64,000 nucleotides of DNA from Schaalia vaccimaxillae DSM 15804. GTDB lineage: Bacteria; Actinomycetota; Actinomycetes; Actinomycetales; Actinomycetaceae. Shown piece after piece: positions 25,382 to 40,155 of this stretch. Every line of letters starts with the position of its first letter. The first letter of the stretch is position 1. The notes below the pieces were generated by a model, which was not told where the DNA came from, did no database searches, and saw only the letters and a program-made list of their open reading frames with translations. The translations under genes and the position numbers were made by a program. The stretch is from the NCBI RefSeq assembly GCF_000420425.1, contig NZ_ATUX01000006.1, positions 248,001-312,000 of the forward strand, written 5' to 3'.

Positions 25382-27163
25382 TCAAGGCCTCTTTCCAGCC
25401 AATGCGAGCATCTGCCCAGCCAACACCACCGAACCAAAGACCACCACACCTGCTCGATCCGACGGAGCGGTGGACGCTTCAGCCAGTTCAGCAGCCCGAT
25501 CTACAGCCTCAGCCAAATCGGAACGAACATCTACCCGATCAGCGCCGAACACGTCCTCGGCAATTTCGCGTAGTTCTTCTGCATCAGCCGCGCGCTCCCC
25601 TGGCATCCGCGTAATGACAAGGTGTTCGAGAACGGGCTCAAGTTCAGCTAACACGCCCTCGACGTCCTTATCTCCCATCGCCGAGTAGACGCCCACGGTG
25701 TGCGCCAAGTCGAATGACTCTGTGATCGCATCCGCCAACACCGCGGCCCCTGCCGGATTGTGCGCAGCGTCGACGAGGATCGTGGGCGAATGACGCACCA
25801 CTTGGAGGCGTCCCGGGGAGGTTGCCGACATCATGCCGCGTTCAACGATCTGCGGATCAAGACCGCGCCCGCCCATGAAAGACTCGGTAGCGACGATTGC
25901 AGCAGCAGCATTGTGTGCCTGATGCTCGCCAAACAGCGGAACGAACACGTCCTCGTAGACGGCGGACGGAGTGCGCACTGTGACCATCTGTCCGCCCACG
26001 CCAAGCTGGCGGCTGGCCACCTCGAAATCGCGTCCTTCCAAACGCACAATCGCATCAACCTCGCGGGCGCGCGCCAAGAGGATGTCGAGCACTTCCTCCG
26101 GCTGCTTCGCGATAACCACAATCTGGCCGGGTTTAATAATGCCGGCCTTTTCTTGCGCAATCTCCGTGATAGACGACCCCAGCCACTTCGTGTGGTCCAG
26201 AGCGATCGGCGTAATGACGGCAACTCCGGCATCAATCGTGTTCGTCGCGTCCCAGGTGCCGCCCATTCCGACTTCAACGACGGCAGCGTCAACGGGGTGG
26301 TCGGCAAATGCCGCGTAGGCCATGACCGTGAAGACTTCGAAGAATGACATTGCGGGGCCGCCGTCAGCCTGCGATTGGGCGTCAACCATGCCGATATAGG
26401 GTTCGACGTCGCGCCACGCGGAGATGAATGCGTCGCGGCTGATGGGCTCGCCCTCGATGCTGATGCGTTCACGCACATCAATCAGGTGGGGGCTGGTGAA
26501 CCGGCCGACCCGCATCCCAAAGGCGGTGAGCATGGAGTCAATCATGCGGGCGGTCGAGGTTTTTCCGTTGGTGCCGGTGATGTGGACGCTCGGGTATGAG
26601 TTTTGCGGGTCTCCCAGGATGTCGAGGGCCGTTGTGACGCGTTCAAGTGAGGGCTGGACGGAGTGTTCGGGGGCGCGAGCGACAATCCCCTGGTAGATCC
26701 GTTCAACTTCTGCGTCTAATTCGACGCCGTCAGCTGCTTGATCCAGGGCAGCCTGGTGTTCACTGCGTTCACGTTGTTCTTGGTCCGCGTCGTCGGCGAA
26801 TTCGTCATCAAATTCTCCGTCAAGTTCAGCCAGGATCGTCGGGTCAGGGCCAACGAGCAGAGAGTTTTCTACGAGGGCACGCAAGGCTTCGTCACGTTCG
26901 GCGTCTTGGTCTGTATCTGAACCTTGGCTGGAATTACGAAGTCGACTAGTGCTGGATTGATCGGCGTTGCCTGTTAACGCTGCAATGTCAATGTCAGGCT
27001 GATCATCAGGGGCGTCGGCTTCTTCGAGATATGGGATGAGATCTGCGGGAATTCCGCGCAGATCACCGGAAAACATAGAAGCACTATCTGCACCGGCATC
27101 TGAGCCTGTGCCTGCACCGAAGAATGCAGCGTGGTAATGAGTCATGCCATCTTTGGTGGTCAT
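25382..27163 (-). CDS. folC: Folylpolyglutamate synthase/dihydrofolate synthase with acidic N-terminal extension
   Basis: FolC adds glutamate to folates (and in many bacteria to dihydropteroate). The catalytic core starts near residue 150, with the P-loop ITGTNGKTSTARM at about residue 198, followed by the Mur-ligase-type domains with LDHTKWLG and DAAHNPAGAAVL. The usual enzyme is about 430-500 residues; here 593 are predicted, because an Asp/Glu-rich low-complexity region of about 140 residues precedes the core. I chose ATG 27163, preceded by GGAAGGG. Starts inside the extension are possible, so its length is not certain. Confidence 0.9.
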   Translation of the reverse strand: MTTKDGMTHYHAAFFGAGTGSDAGADSASMFSGDLRGIPADLIPYLEEADAPDDQPDIDIAALTGNADQSSTSRLRNSSQGSDTDQDAERDEALRALVENSLLVGPDPTILAELDGEFDDEFADDADQEQRERSEHQAALDQAADGVELDAEVERIYQGIVARAPEHSVQPSLERVTTALDILGDPQNSYPSVHITGTNGKTSTARMIDSMLTAFGMRVGRFTSPHLIDVRERISIEGEPISRDAFISAWRDVEPYIGMVDAQSQADGGPAMSFFEVFTVMAYAAFADHPVDAAVVEVGMGGTWDATNTIDAGVAVITPIALDHTKWLGSSITEIAQEKAGIIKPGQIVVIAKQPEEVLDILLARAREVDAIVRLEGRDFEVASRQLGVGGQMVTVRTPSAVYEDVFVPLFGEHQAHNAAAAIVATESFMGGRGLDPQIVERGMMSATSPGRLQVVRHSPTILVDAAHNPAGAAVLADAITESFDLAHTVGVYSAMGDKDVEGVLAELEPVLEHLVITRMPGERAADAEELREIAEDVFGADRVDVRSDLAEAVDRAAELAEASTAPSDRAGVVVFGSVVLAGQMLALAGKRP

Positions 27164-27433
27164 GCATGTGCCCTTCCGTAGGTGTGTCTTCTTTTCGGGC
27201 ACAGAGGATCCAACCCTGTGTCAACCTTCATCCGAATCCCGACAGCCTATTTTACCTGTGTGCGAGTTACGGGAGCATTGGCCGCAGTCAGAAGGTACAG
27301 GCTTCTCATGCTGAGAATGCGCCTGCATCACCTGATAGACGAAGCCGGAGGCGTGCAGGCGTTCCCGCACGCCTCCGATTCTGTTTGAGAGATCGTCAAC
27401 TGTAGTCAGAACTATGACAACCCAGATGCCGTA

Positions 27434-28351
27434 TCAACGGAACACTCTGCGACGCAGTGCCATTGTCCCGATACCGACTGCGGCTATAGTTCCAGCCGCT
27501 GAAAGCGTCGATGCAAAGTTGGAACCAGTTTTGGCAAGAATCCGTGCCGTTTTCTTGGGAGCCTGCGCGGAGGTCTTCACGTGAGAGCCTTGAGCAGATG
27601 TACTGATCATCGTCGCATCGCTGCCTGCTCCGGGTTGGGCTGGAGCAGGTTGATCTGCCTCAGGTTGGGCTGGAGCAGGCTGGTCCGCCTCAGGTTGGGC
27701 TGGAGCAGGCTGGTCCGCCTCAGGTTGGGCTGGAGCAGGTTGATCTGCCTCAGGTTGGGCTGGAGCAGGTTGATCTGCCTCAGGTTGGGCTGGAGCAGGT
27801 TGATCTGCCTCGACGGAATTGATCACGAAGACGGCATTCTTTCGAGCATCTTGGTTTTGATCGTTTCGGGCGACAGCAGTCATATTCAACATACCAACAC
27901 CAGGGGTCGACGCTTTGAGACGGAAAGCGCAAACGATTGCTTCATTCACGTCCAACGACACGGTCGATTGTCCATCTGAAAACACCGAATCGTGCCGACC
28001 GCAACTGCGTTCAACAACTTCGACGTTCTGAGGATAACGAATGTCATTGATACTCACATTTTTCAATAACGCGTCACCTTCATTCCTCAGCGTGATGGTG
28101 ACCTTGACCTCCTCGCCTATGAGGAGCTTATAAGCCTCGTCTTCCGTACGTGCAGCCTGCCCTCTAGGACCAGCAAGTCTCACTGATAAATTCGGTTGTC
28201 CAGACTGTCCCTCATTCTGCCCTTGGGGAGAGGCTGCAACTGGCTGCCGGTCATCGACACCAACAGCCGAAGCATTCCCAACCGGAGCCAATACCAGCAG
28301 TCCGCCAATCACAGTAGCAGCAACCGACGCATGGATCTTCCTCTTCAACAA
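27434..28351 (-). CDS. LAKTG-anchored surface protein with DUF11-like domain and proline-rich repeats
   Basis: This 305-residue secreted protein is probably attached to the wall by a class E-type sortase. A TTG start after AAAGAGGAC leads into a signal peptide (residues 1-28, ending NASA). A beta-rich domain (about 50-180) contains KVTITLRNEGDALLKNVSI, as in DUF11-like modules. Six copies of EADQPAPAQP follow. The C-terminus has LAKTG, a hydrophobic segment and a basic tail ALRRRVFR. A scaffold or adhesin-like role is inference. No sortase gene is in the window. Confidence 0.85.
   Translation of the reverse strand: MLKRKIHASVAATVIGGLLVLAPVGNASAVGVDDRQPVAASPQGQNEGQSGQPNLSVRLAGPRGQAARTEDEAYKLLIGEEVKVTITLRNEGDALLKNVSINDIRYPQNVEVVERSCGRHDSVFSDGQSTVSLDVNEAIVCAFRLKASTPGVGMLNMTAVARNDQNQDARKNAVFVINSVEADQPAPAQPEADQPAPAQPEADQPAPAQPEADQPAPAQPEADQPAPAQPEADQPAPAQPGAGSDATMISTSAQGSHVKTSAQAPKKTARILAKTGSNFASTLSAAGTIAAVGIGTMALRRRVFR
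27630..27811. repeat. Six tandem 30-bp repeats inside the surface-protein gene
   Basis: Each unit encodes EADQPAPAQP. Two sequence versions of the unit alternate (ending TTGATCTGCCT or CTGGTCCGCCT on the plus strand), while the rest is identical. Near-identity at DNA level points to recent copy-number change by slippage or recombination. Confidence 0.92.
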
Positions 28352-29163
28352 GTCCTCTTTCCATTTCTCTCGTCAATGGCCTCGAGCACAAGCCAACGCC
28401 ATCACATCAACTTCAATTTTCGAAATAGGAAACTAACAGCAGAGGCTCTGAAGGTTCAAGTCCGACGCCTGCCCAAACCACAGTTCTATACTTATCCGAC
28501 GGTGACCTCAAACGTTAGCAGGACGAACCAGAGCACCTACTGAAGTTCCGAGCTGATTTTCCAGGACACACCTGTAAGGTCTAGGTAATTATTCTGAGAA
28601 TTAGCTGATACGCAGAAGGAAAGAACACACTCTTGCAACGCAAAGAAGACCTCACCATGCGCACACGTCGATAATTTGTGCGCACGGTGCAAGCTTCCAG
28701 ACGTCACCGGTTGGTACCACTTCCACTAATGGCAGACCAGTAGACATCCCCTCCCCTCCTCCAGCAGCCCAGGCAGCCTTGCCTTCCTCAAGTGATCAAT
28801 CCGGGCAGAACCCGTACTTGCTGATGGTCAGGCCTTCGGCCATGACGCATTCTTCGCAGGCCCGACAGGCTTTCACGAAGGTCGACTAGTTTTCCCAGCT
28901 GACAGTCACCAGCACGATGCGCACCTAGGCGACTAGACAAATACGCCGCAGTTGTAGAGGTACGACCGGATATCGTCAATCTTTCCTGTACGCCACCGCA
29001 GCGCACTGCAAGCAGCGATTACTGCAGTTCCTCGTGGCTCATGACAGCAGCCATTCATCAACGGCAAGGAAACAACCGGCATCAGAAACGTGCCAGAATA
29101 CCAACAGTTCAACCGGCTCAGGTATTCACCACGAACAGGTCAAACAAAATCCGTACCCAAAGT
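28352..29163. other. Gene-poor region with possible coding remnants
   Basis: No convincing intact gene is seen in this 812-base gap. On the minus strand two short stretches look like eroded coding sequence: about 29070-28938 (LRWRTGKIDDIRSYLYNCGVFV then a stop) and about 28918-28802, where VRIVLVTVSWEN, a stop, then KACRACEECVMAEGLTI and a final FCPD can be read in one frame. The four Cys of the second fragment suggest a metal-binding end of a lost protein. The parent family is not recognised. A GTGCGCA inverted repeat occurs at about 28657-28689. Confidence 0.35.
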
Positions 29164-32100
29164 TCACCGCTTCGACACAGTCACATCTAACTGAGCCGAC
29201 TCCAACACCGTCACAGACAATGCCAACGTCTCAGTAGCGATCATGTCCTGGTGAGCCTCAACCGCTCCCACACGATCAGCAGGCACTCCCAAAGCCAGAT
29301 CAATGCGATCCGAGATATGCAAACCAGCATTCTTCCGCTCATCCTGAACCGCACGAATGACATCACGGGCGTAACCCTCAGCCTCAAGCTCCGGCGTCAG
29401 TTCAGTGTCTAGCACGACGTAGGTGCCATTGCTCAACACATCAGCAACCTGGCCTTCAGCAGCATTGACCGAAGTTGTCACACCAAATTGGTCACCCGTC
29501 AAAACCACGGGCGCACCCTCGACCAGGACACCGGGGAAAGTGCAGGTGGCGCCGTCCTCGGACACCTCCCACTCCCCTGCCTTCTGAGCCTTGAACAACT
29601 GGGACGTGACCTTGCGGATCTCAGGAGCGAAACCACGCGGGTTCAGCGTCAACTCCGTGCTCACCGACAGGCCCGACTCAGCCGGAGTCAGCAGACGCAC
29701 CTCCTTGACGTTGACCTCGGAAGCAACGATCGGCGCAAAAGCAGCCAACGCATCACAGTTGACCGACACCACCGACATCGACGCCAAAGGCTGGCGCACA
29801 CGCAACTGATTGACCTTACGCAGCGCATGAGCCGTCGACACCACGTCGCGCACCTCATCCATTGCAGCAACCAACTCGTCGTCGGCCACAGCCTCAGGCA
29901 GCGCTGGATAATCCACCAGGTGCACGGACTCGCCACCAGTCAGGCCACGCCAAATTTCCTCACTTAACAGGGGCAGCAACGGCGCCACAACCTCCATCAA
30001 ACGCACCAACGCCGTGTACAACGTGTCGAAAGCTGCGCCGTCCTCGTCCCAGAAACGCTGACGCTGTGTACGCACATACCAGTTCGTCAACACATCCAAG
30101 TAGTTGCGCACCAACTCGCAGGCCTCGGCGATTCCATACTCGCCCAACTCGTGTTCAACCTCGACGGCCAACGTGCGCGTATGTGCCAACAAGTAGCGAT
30201 CCATCTCAGGCAAAGCAGCAACCACAGCCGGATCCGACAAGTCACGGACCGTCGCCTCGTAACCGGCCCCGCCGTTAGCCGCACCCGCATACAGCGTGAA
30301 GAAGTAGTAGGTGTTCCAAATGGGAAGGAGCACCTGGCGAACCGTGTCACGGATACCGCCGTCGGTGACAATCAAGTTGCCGCCGCGCACCACCGGACTC
30401 GACATGAGGAACCAACGCATCGCATCCGACCCATACGAGTCGAATACGCCATTGACATCCGGGTAGTTACGCAAAGACTTACTCATCTTGCGGCCGTCAT
30501 CGCCCAAAACAATGCCGTGGGAAACAACATTGGTAAAAGCTGGGCGGTCAAACAGCGCCGTCGCCAAAACGTGCAACGTGTAGAACCAGCCGCGAGTCTG
30601 GCCAATGTACTCGACGATGAAATCACCCGGGTAGTGGGATTCGAACCACTCCTGATTCTCAAAGGGGTAATGCACCTGCGCGTAAGGCATGGACCCGGAC
30701 TCGAACCAGCAGTCCAACACGTCGGGAATACGACGCATCATGGACTTGCCGGTCGGATCATCAGGGTTAGGGCGCACCAGTGTGTCAATGAACGGGCGGT
30801 GCAAGTCCTTGACCTCAACGCCGAAATCAGCTTCCAACTCGGCAAAAGACCCATAAACGTCGGTACGCGGGTAGGCCGGGTCATCCGACACCCACACTGG
30901 GATGGGAGCACCCCAGAAGCGGTTACGCGAAATCGACCAGTCGCGCGCACCTTCCAGCCACTTGCCGAAAATTCCGTCCTTCGTGTGCTCCGGCACCCAG
31001 GTGATCTGCTGGTTGAGTTCAACCATGCGATCGCGGATCTGCGTGACGCGCACAAACCACGAGGACACCGCCTTGTAGATCAGCGGCTTGCGGCAACGCC
31101 AGCAATGTGGGTAGCTGTGGACATACGACTTTTGCTGCACCAGAACGGCGCGCACAGATTCATCGCGGCGAGCCATTGGCCCAGTGCCATCGCGTAGGTC
31201 CATGATGATCTGCTTATTCGCGTCGAATACCTGGACGCCCTCGTAATCGGACACTTCAGAGGTGAAAGCGCCACCGTCATCGACGGGCAGCACCGGTTCG
31301 ATGCCAGCTTCCATACACACGAACATGTCGTCTTCACCGAATGCGGGAGCAATGTGGACCAGGCCAGTTCCGTCCTCGGTGGTCACGTAGTCGCCGGAGA
31401 TGATCGTCCATCCGTTGGGGCCCGGTGCTGCGCCCTCGGCCCGGTGCTCGGCGGTGTCAAAGTAGCCGAAGATCGGGTGGTAGCGGCGGCCCACCAGGTC
31501 TGTGCCCTTCAAGCGTGCGACAACCTCGGGTTCTTCGCCCAACTCCTTGGCGTAGGCCGACAGGCGCGCCTCGCCCAAGATCACGGTCTGTCCAGCCACG
31601 GGCGAATCCAAGTCGTCAGCAACCCGCACCGCGACATAGTCGATGTTCGGACCCGCTGCGACGGCCTCGTTGGACGGCAGAGTCCACGGAGTGGTGGTCC
31701 AGATGAGGACGAGCTCGGCGCTGGCAGAGTCGGCCAACAGCGGTTCGGTTAGGCGCATGCCCACCGTCACCGTGTTGTCTTGACGGTCCTGGTAGACGTC
31801 GTCGTCCATCTTGAGTTCGTGGTTGCTCAGCGGCGTGCGGTCATGCCAGCAGTACGGCAGCACGCGGTAGCCCTGGTATGCCAAGCCCTTGTCGTGGAGA
31901 GTCTTAAACGCCCAGATTACTGACTCCATGTAGTCGGGGTTAAGGGTCTTGTAGTCGTTCTCGAAGTCGACCCAGCGAGCCTGGCGAGTGACGTACTCTT
32001 CCCATTCCTTCGTGTAACGCAGGACGGAGGTGCGGCATGCCTCGTTGAACTTCTCAATACCGAGGCCACCCTCGCGGGTGATCTCGGTGACGTCCTCGAT

Positions 32101-32445
32101 GCCCAACTCGCGCTGGGCTTCAAGTTCGGCAGGCAAACCGTGGGTATCCCAGCCGAAGCGGCGTTCAACGCGGTGGCCCTTCATGGTTTGGTAGCGCCCG
32201 ACAATGTCCTTGACGTAGCCGGTCAGCAGGTGGCCGTAGTGGGGCAGGCCGTTGGCGAAGGGGGGGCCGTCGTAGAAGACGAATTCGTTGCTTCCGTCGG
32301 CGCCGGCGTCGCGCATTTCAATGGACTTACGGAAGGTGTCGTTAGCGGCCCAAAAGGCCAGGGTTTCGCCTTCCATCTGCGGGAAGGACGGGCTTGCGTC
32401 CACCTCGGTGTCGCGGTGGCGGGGGTAGAAGCCGTGCTTCGTCAT
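29164..32445 (-). CDS. ileS: Isoleucyl-tRNA synthetase
   Basis: This class I synthetase charges tRNA-Ile. It has 1093 residues, the long form common in Actinobacteria. The HIGH-type motif is HYGH (residues 69-72), the KMSKS motif lies near residue 650 ([14 protein letters not shown]), and an editing (CP1) domain with [11 protein letters not shown] sits between. The C-terminal tRNA-binding region is complete. ACGAGGACACC precedes the ATG. A T-box leader lies directly upstream and probably controls translation start. Confidence 0.95.
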   Translation of the reverse strand: MTKHGFYPRHRDTEVDASPSFPQMEGETLAFWAANDTFRKSIEMRDAGADGSNEFVFYDGPPFANGLPHYGHLLTGYVKDIVGRYQTMKGHRVERRFGWDTHGLPAELEAQRELGIEDVTEITREGGLGIEKFNEACRTSVLRYTKEWEEYVTRQARWVDFENDYKTLNPDYMESVIWAFKTLHDKGLAYQGYRVLPYCWHDRTPLSNHELKMDDDVYQDRQDNTVTVGMRLTEPLLADSASAELVLIWTTTPWTLPSNEAVAAGPNIDYVAVRVADDLDSPVAGQTVILGEARLSAYAKELGEEPEVVARLKGTDLVGRRYHPIFGYFDTAEHRAEGAAPGPNGWTIISGDYVTTEDGTGLVHIAPAFGEDDMFVCMEAGIEPVLPVDDGGAFTSEVSDYEGVQVFDANKQIIMDLRDGTGPMARRDESVRAVLVQQKSYVHSYPHCWRCRKPLIYKAVSSWFVRVTQIRDRMVELNQQITWVPEHTKDGIFGKWLEGARDWSISRNRFWGAPIPVWVSDDPAYPRTDVYGSFAELEADFGVEVKDLHRPFIDTLVRPNPDDPTGKSMMRRIPDVLDCWFESGSMPYAQVHYPFENQEWFESHYPGDFIVEYIGQTRGWFYTLHVLATALFDRPAFTNVVSHGIVLGDDGRKMSKSLRNYPDVNGVFDSYGSDAMRWFLMSSPVVRGGNLIVTDGGIRDTVRQVLLPIWNTYYFFTLYAGAANGGAGYEATVRDLSDPAVVAALPEMDRYLLAHTRTLAVEVEHELGEYGIAEACELVRNYLDVLTNWYVRTQRQRFWDEDGAAFDTLYTALVRLMEVVAPLLPLLSEEIWRGLTGGESVHLVDYPALPEAVADDELVAAMDEVRDVVSTAHALRKVNQLRVRQPLASMSVVSVNCDALAAFAPIVASEVNVKEVRLLTPAESGLSVSTELTLNPRGFAPEIRKVTSQLFKAQKAGEWEVSEDGATCTFPGVLVEGAPVVLTGDQFGVTTSVNAAEGQVADVLSNGTYVVLDTELTPELEAEGYARDVIRAVQDERKNAGLHISDRIDLALGVPADRVGAVEAHQDMIATETLALSVTVLESAQLDVTVSKR

Positions 32446-32720
32446 GGTGTCCTCGTCTGGTCGTCCCGTGGGACTTGTGTCGTCTCACAGGGACGAGCTT
32501 TGGCGACGCCTCAGCCCGCGGTACCACCCCGCTTGCCTCGCGTCGTGTGTCTGCCGGTTCTTGCGAACCAGTTGACGAGGGCGAGGCCGCTTCGTTTCGG
32601 CTATGTCGGGCCGGCCCGTCCGGTTCTAGTGGGGCTGTGTGCTCTGACGAGGGCGAGCCTGTTCTTCCGGATGACTCCCCGGTGATATCCCGTGCGGCAG
32701 GGTTTGTCTGCTTTTGCGGG
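32446..32720 (-). promoter_or_regulatory. Ile-specific T-box leader, translational type
   Basis: The minus strand carries the T-box core GGGGTGGTACCGCGG (32516-32530), which pairs with the free NCCA end of uncharged tRNA. A candidate Ile specifier ATC is at 32686-32684 inside GGATATCACC. Between the T-box and the start codon, GCTCGTCC can pair with the purine-rich ACGAGGAC ribosome-binding region, so the switch would expose or hide the ribosome site and not a terminator. The 5' boundary is approximate. Confidence 0.85.
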
Positions 32721-32755
32721 CCGGATCGTAGTCGCCGCCAACTCTATCCGAATCC

Positions 32756-32794
32756 CGCGAGGGACGCACAAAAGTTCCGCGAGGGACGCACGAG
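32756..32794. repeat. 22-bp-phased GAGGGACGCAC repeat pair
   Basis: Two direct copies of CGCGAGGGACGCAC are present; the GAGGGACGCAC cores start at 32759 and 32781, exactly 22 bases apart. The pair sits between the lacI stop and the ileS leader. It belongs to the same repeat family as 17404-17486 and 46578-46622. Confidence 0.85.
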
Positions 32795-32837
32795 TTCACA
32801 TGTTCGAGTCGGTATTAATAAGAAGCTGCCAGAAAAA

Positions 32838-33842
32838 TCACGCTGTTTCCCGTACGTGCAGTTCCGTATTAAGCAGAACAACTCGAGCACGAGCGCCGTC
32901 AATCATTTCTTGCGCAACTCGGCAAGCAACCCTGCCTTGTTCATGCATGGGTTGGGACACCGTAGTGAGCTGCGGCGAGGTTTCAGTGGCGGTCGGATGG
33001 TCGTCATACCCGACAACGAGGATGTCATCAGGAACTTTAAGTCCTTCGTTTTCGAGGACGGCGATGGCTCCTCTGGCAATTCTGTCCGAAGCTGCGAGAA
33101 GCGAATCAAAGGGGACGCCGCCCTTCAAGATATCCTTCATGGCATCGGCTCCAGCAGCTTCCGACCAACCACCCCACCGAACATGGCTCTCATCAAGATG
33201 AGGAAAGACTTCTAGATACCCCTGATATCTATCAGTTGCCGCAGGTTGATTCGGGACACCCAGAATTGCAATCGGTTCGGCAGCTCCTTGAGTTTGAAGA
33301 TGCAGTGCAGCCTGCGCTGCTCCAGACTTGTCGTCGGAGTAGACATGTGAAAAGTCAGGACTGTGCGGCGCTCGTTGATCATCTTGTCCACACACGACAA
33401 CAGGGATGTTGTGTTGGCTCAGACTGTTGAGGAGACCTTCATCGGCCCATGGCGACAAATGGATTACAGCATCGACGGCTTGGTTGGTGATGAGGCGGAT
33501 AGCTTTCTTCTGTTCTTCGTAGGTTGCGGTGGGTACAAGTACCGGCACGATTGAAGTTCCTGCAAGACCATCGGTGATTCCACGCAGAATACGAGAGAAC
33601 GTTGGATCTGCGAAAAAAGTATCGAGCGGTTCGGAGATGATGACGGCGATGGCGTCTGAGCGGCCAGTCGCCAGTGATCGAGCTCGGATAGATGCGGTGT
33701 AGCCAAGAGAGTGGACAGCGCGCCTTACCGCCTCTTGAGTTTTCTTCGAGACGGGATAGTCACCGGAAAGGGTTCGCGATACCGTGGCTTTGGAGACACC
33801 TGCCATTTGGGCTACATCTTGAATGGTGGTTCGCTTCTTCAC
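32838..33842 (-). CDS. LacI-family transcription regulator of the galactosidase operon
   Basis: This 334-residue regulator has an N-terminal helix-turn-helix (TIQDVAQMAGVSKATVSRTLSGDYPVS, residues 5-31), the hinge helix around SIRARSLATG, and a periplasmic-binding-protein-like sugar domain. It is divergent from the ebgA-like gene, with 246 bases between. Two CCGGTTTC-type palindromes in that gap, both close to the galactosidase promoter, are the likely operators. The expected inducer is a galactoside or a product of it. Confidence 0.9.
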   Translation of the reverse strand: MKKRTTIQDVAQMAGVSKATVSRTLSGDYPVSKKTQEAVRRAVHSLGYTASIRARSLATGRSDAIAVIISEPLDTFFADPTFSRILRGITDGLAGTSIVPVLVPTATYEEQKKAIRLITNQAVDAVIHLSPWADEGLLNSLSQHNIPVVVCGQDDQRAPHSPDFSHVYSDDKSGAAQAALHLQTQGAAEPIAILGVPNQPAATDRYQGYLEVFPHLDESHVRWGGWSEAAGADAMKDILKGGVPFDSLLAASDRIARGAIAVLENEGLKVPDDILVVGYDDHPTATETSPQLTTVSQPMHEQGRVACRVAQEMIDGARARVVLLNTELHVRETA

Positions 33843-33997
33843 CGATGTTTCCTTACCTTCGGACGCGTTGCCTGATCGGGACGTGCGGTAAATCCCTCGT
33901 GTCAGAAATTATCACCGACAATGACCTCTATCCCATTGCGATGCCGGTGTGCGCATTGAAAACGGCACAAAGAACGTTCCTTCTTCCCCCAATCGGC

Positions 33998-39156
<5,159 letters not shown>

Positions 39157-39181
39157 TTGCCCTGTAGTTCGAGCTAGTTCT

Positions 39182-39229
39182 GAGTGCGCGCCGCGTAGAT
39201 GAAAGCATCTGTGCGGCGCGCACTCTTTC
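39182..39229 (+). terminator. Intrinsic terminator of the galactosidase operon
   Basis: The arm GAGTGCGCGCCGC (39182-39194) pairs with GCGGCGCGCACTC (39213-39225); an inner AGATG/CATCT stem lengthens the hairpin. TTTCT follows. It lies 26 bases after the permease stop. Confidence 0.85.
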
Positions 39230-39332
39230 TCCATCCACAAGAACTGGTCAAGAGCCAAACGCTGTCACTTTCACCTCATGAAATGCTTGAGCTCCTAGCG
39301 TCCATTCACTACACAACAGGCACAATAAACAC

Positions 39333-40097
39333 ATGCCCAGCGCCAGTGACCAGGTCGCCCACCGCGTGGAGATTCCCTCCACCCGGGGCACACTCATCGG
39401 CAATCTGTACCCCACGCAGACTCCGGCCTCGTCTCCCCTGCTTATTATGTGCCATGGGTTTGCTGATACACAGGACAGTCTGGTCGAAAAGGCTCAGTTG
39501 CTAGCCGACCTGGGGGTTTCATGTCTCACCTTTGATTTCATCGGTGGCGCACCCGATTCAGCCTCAGGCGGGTCGATGATGAACATGTCCGTGCTCACGC
39601 AATGCCAGGAACTTAACGATGTGATCGACTGGGCGGTACTCGACAAACTCTTGCCCTTTTCTTCCCTTGCCCTGTCGGGTGAAAGCCAGGGAGGTCTGGT
39701 GGCGGGCTTGGTCGCAGCGGAGAGAACAGCCGATATTGATGCACTCGTCCTCTTTTATCCAGCCCTCAGTCTGCCTGGCAACATCCGACGCCAATACCCG
39801 CAGGGCGCAGAACATGATCATCCGTCATTTCTTGGATTCAAAGTCGGCGAACGTTACCTTGATGATGGTCGGCAAATCGATGCTTATGGTCAAGTAGGCC
39901 GCTACCTGGGGCCTATCTTGATCTATCACGGAAGCGAGGACGGATTAGTCCCCTTGGGCTCTTCACGCAAGTTCGCGAGCGAACACCCCAATACCCGCCT
40001 CTTTGTTCTAGACGGTGTTGGTCACGGCTTGTTCGGCTCCTGGCGCATCCAAAAGTGCTGCGAGGAAATCCGTACTTTCCTTGACTCAGCTCCATAA
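39333..40097 (+). CDS. Alpha/beta hydrolase
   Basis: This 254-residue soluble hydrolase of the serine-esterase/peptidase S9-like fold has an oxyanion region LLIMCHGFADTQDS (about 33-46), a nucleophile elbow GESQGG (Ser at about 112), an acid residue in YHGSEDGLVP, and a catalytic His in DGVGHGLFGS. There is no signal peptide. It follows the galactosidase operon terminator and therefore has its own promoter. The natural ester, thioester or peptide substrate is unknown. A cinnamoyl-ester-hydrolase-like enzyme is one possibility, based on the HGF and GESQGG motifs. Confidence 0.85.
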   Translation: MPSASDQVAHRVEIPSTRGTLIGNLYPTQTPASSPLLIMCHGFADTQDSLVEKAQLLADLGVSCLTFDFIGGAPDSASGGSMMNMSVLTQCQELNDVIDWAVLDKLLPFSSLALSGESQGGLVAGLVAAERTADIDALVLFYPALSLPGNIRRQYPQGAEHDHPSFLGFKVGERYLDDGRQIDAYGQVGRYLGPILIYHGSEDGLVPLGSSRKFASEHPNTRLFVLDGVGHGLFGSWRIQKCCEEIRTFLDSAP

Positions 40098-40100
40098 AGT

Positions 40101-40133
40101 GTTGAGGGCCTGTCCTCGAAACAGGCCCTCAAC
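40101..40133. terminator. Bidirectional terminator
   Basis: GTTGAGGGCCTG (40101-40112) and CAGGCCCTCAAC (40122-40133) form a 12-bp stem with a 9-base loop between the converging hydrolase and surface-protein genes. Confidence 0.85.
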
Positions 40134-40155
40134 AGTTGATCACTGGTGCATTCGC

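Noticed and set aside
27630-27811. Tandem 30-bp repeats as a CRISPR array
   Set aside because: Units are contiguous with no spacers and encode a proline-rich decapeptide in frame within a surface-protein gene.
28450-28465. GGTTCAAGTCC resembling a tRNA T-loop
   Set aside because: Flanking bases do not pair as a T-stem and no acceptor or anticodon stem can be drawn around it.
28788-29006. 72-codon minus-strand reading frame
   Set aside because: Arg- and Gly-rich composition with no family-like pattern; other frames of the same stretch look more protein-like, so it is probably chance.
30630-30655. Sequence GGGATTCGAACCACTC resembling the 3' part of a tRNA
   Set aside because: It lies inside the ileS coding sequence and no tRNA fold surrounds it.
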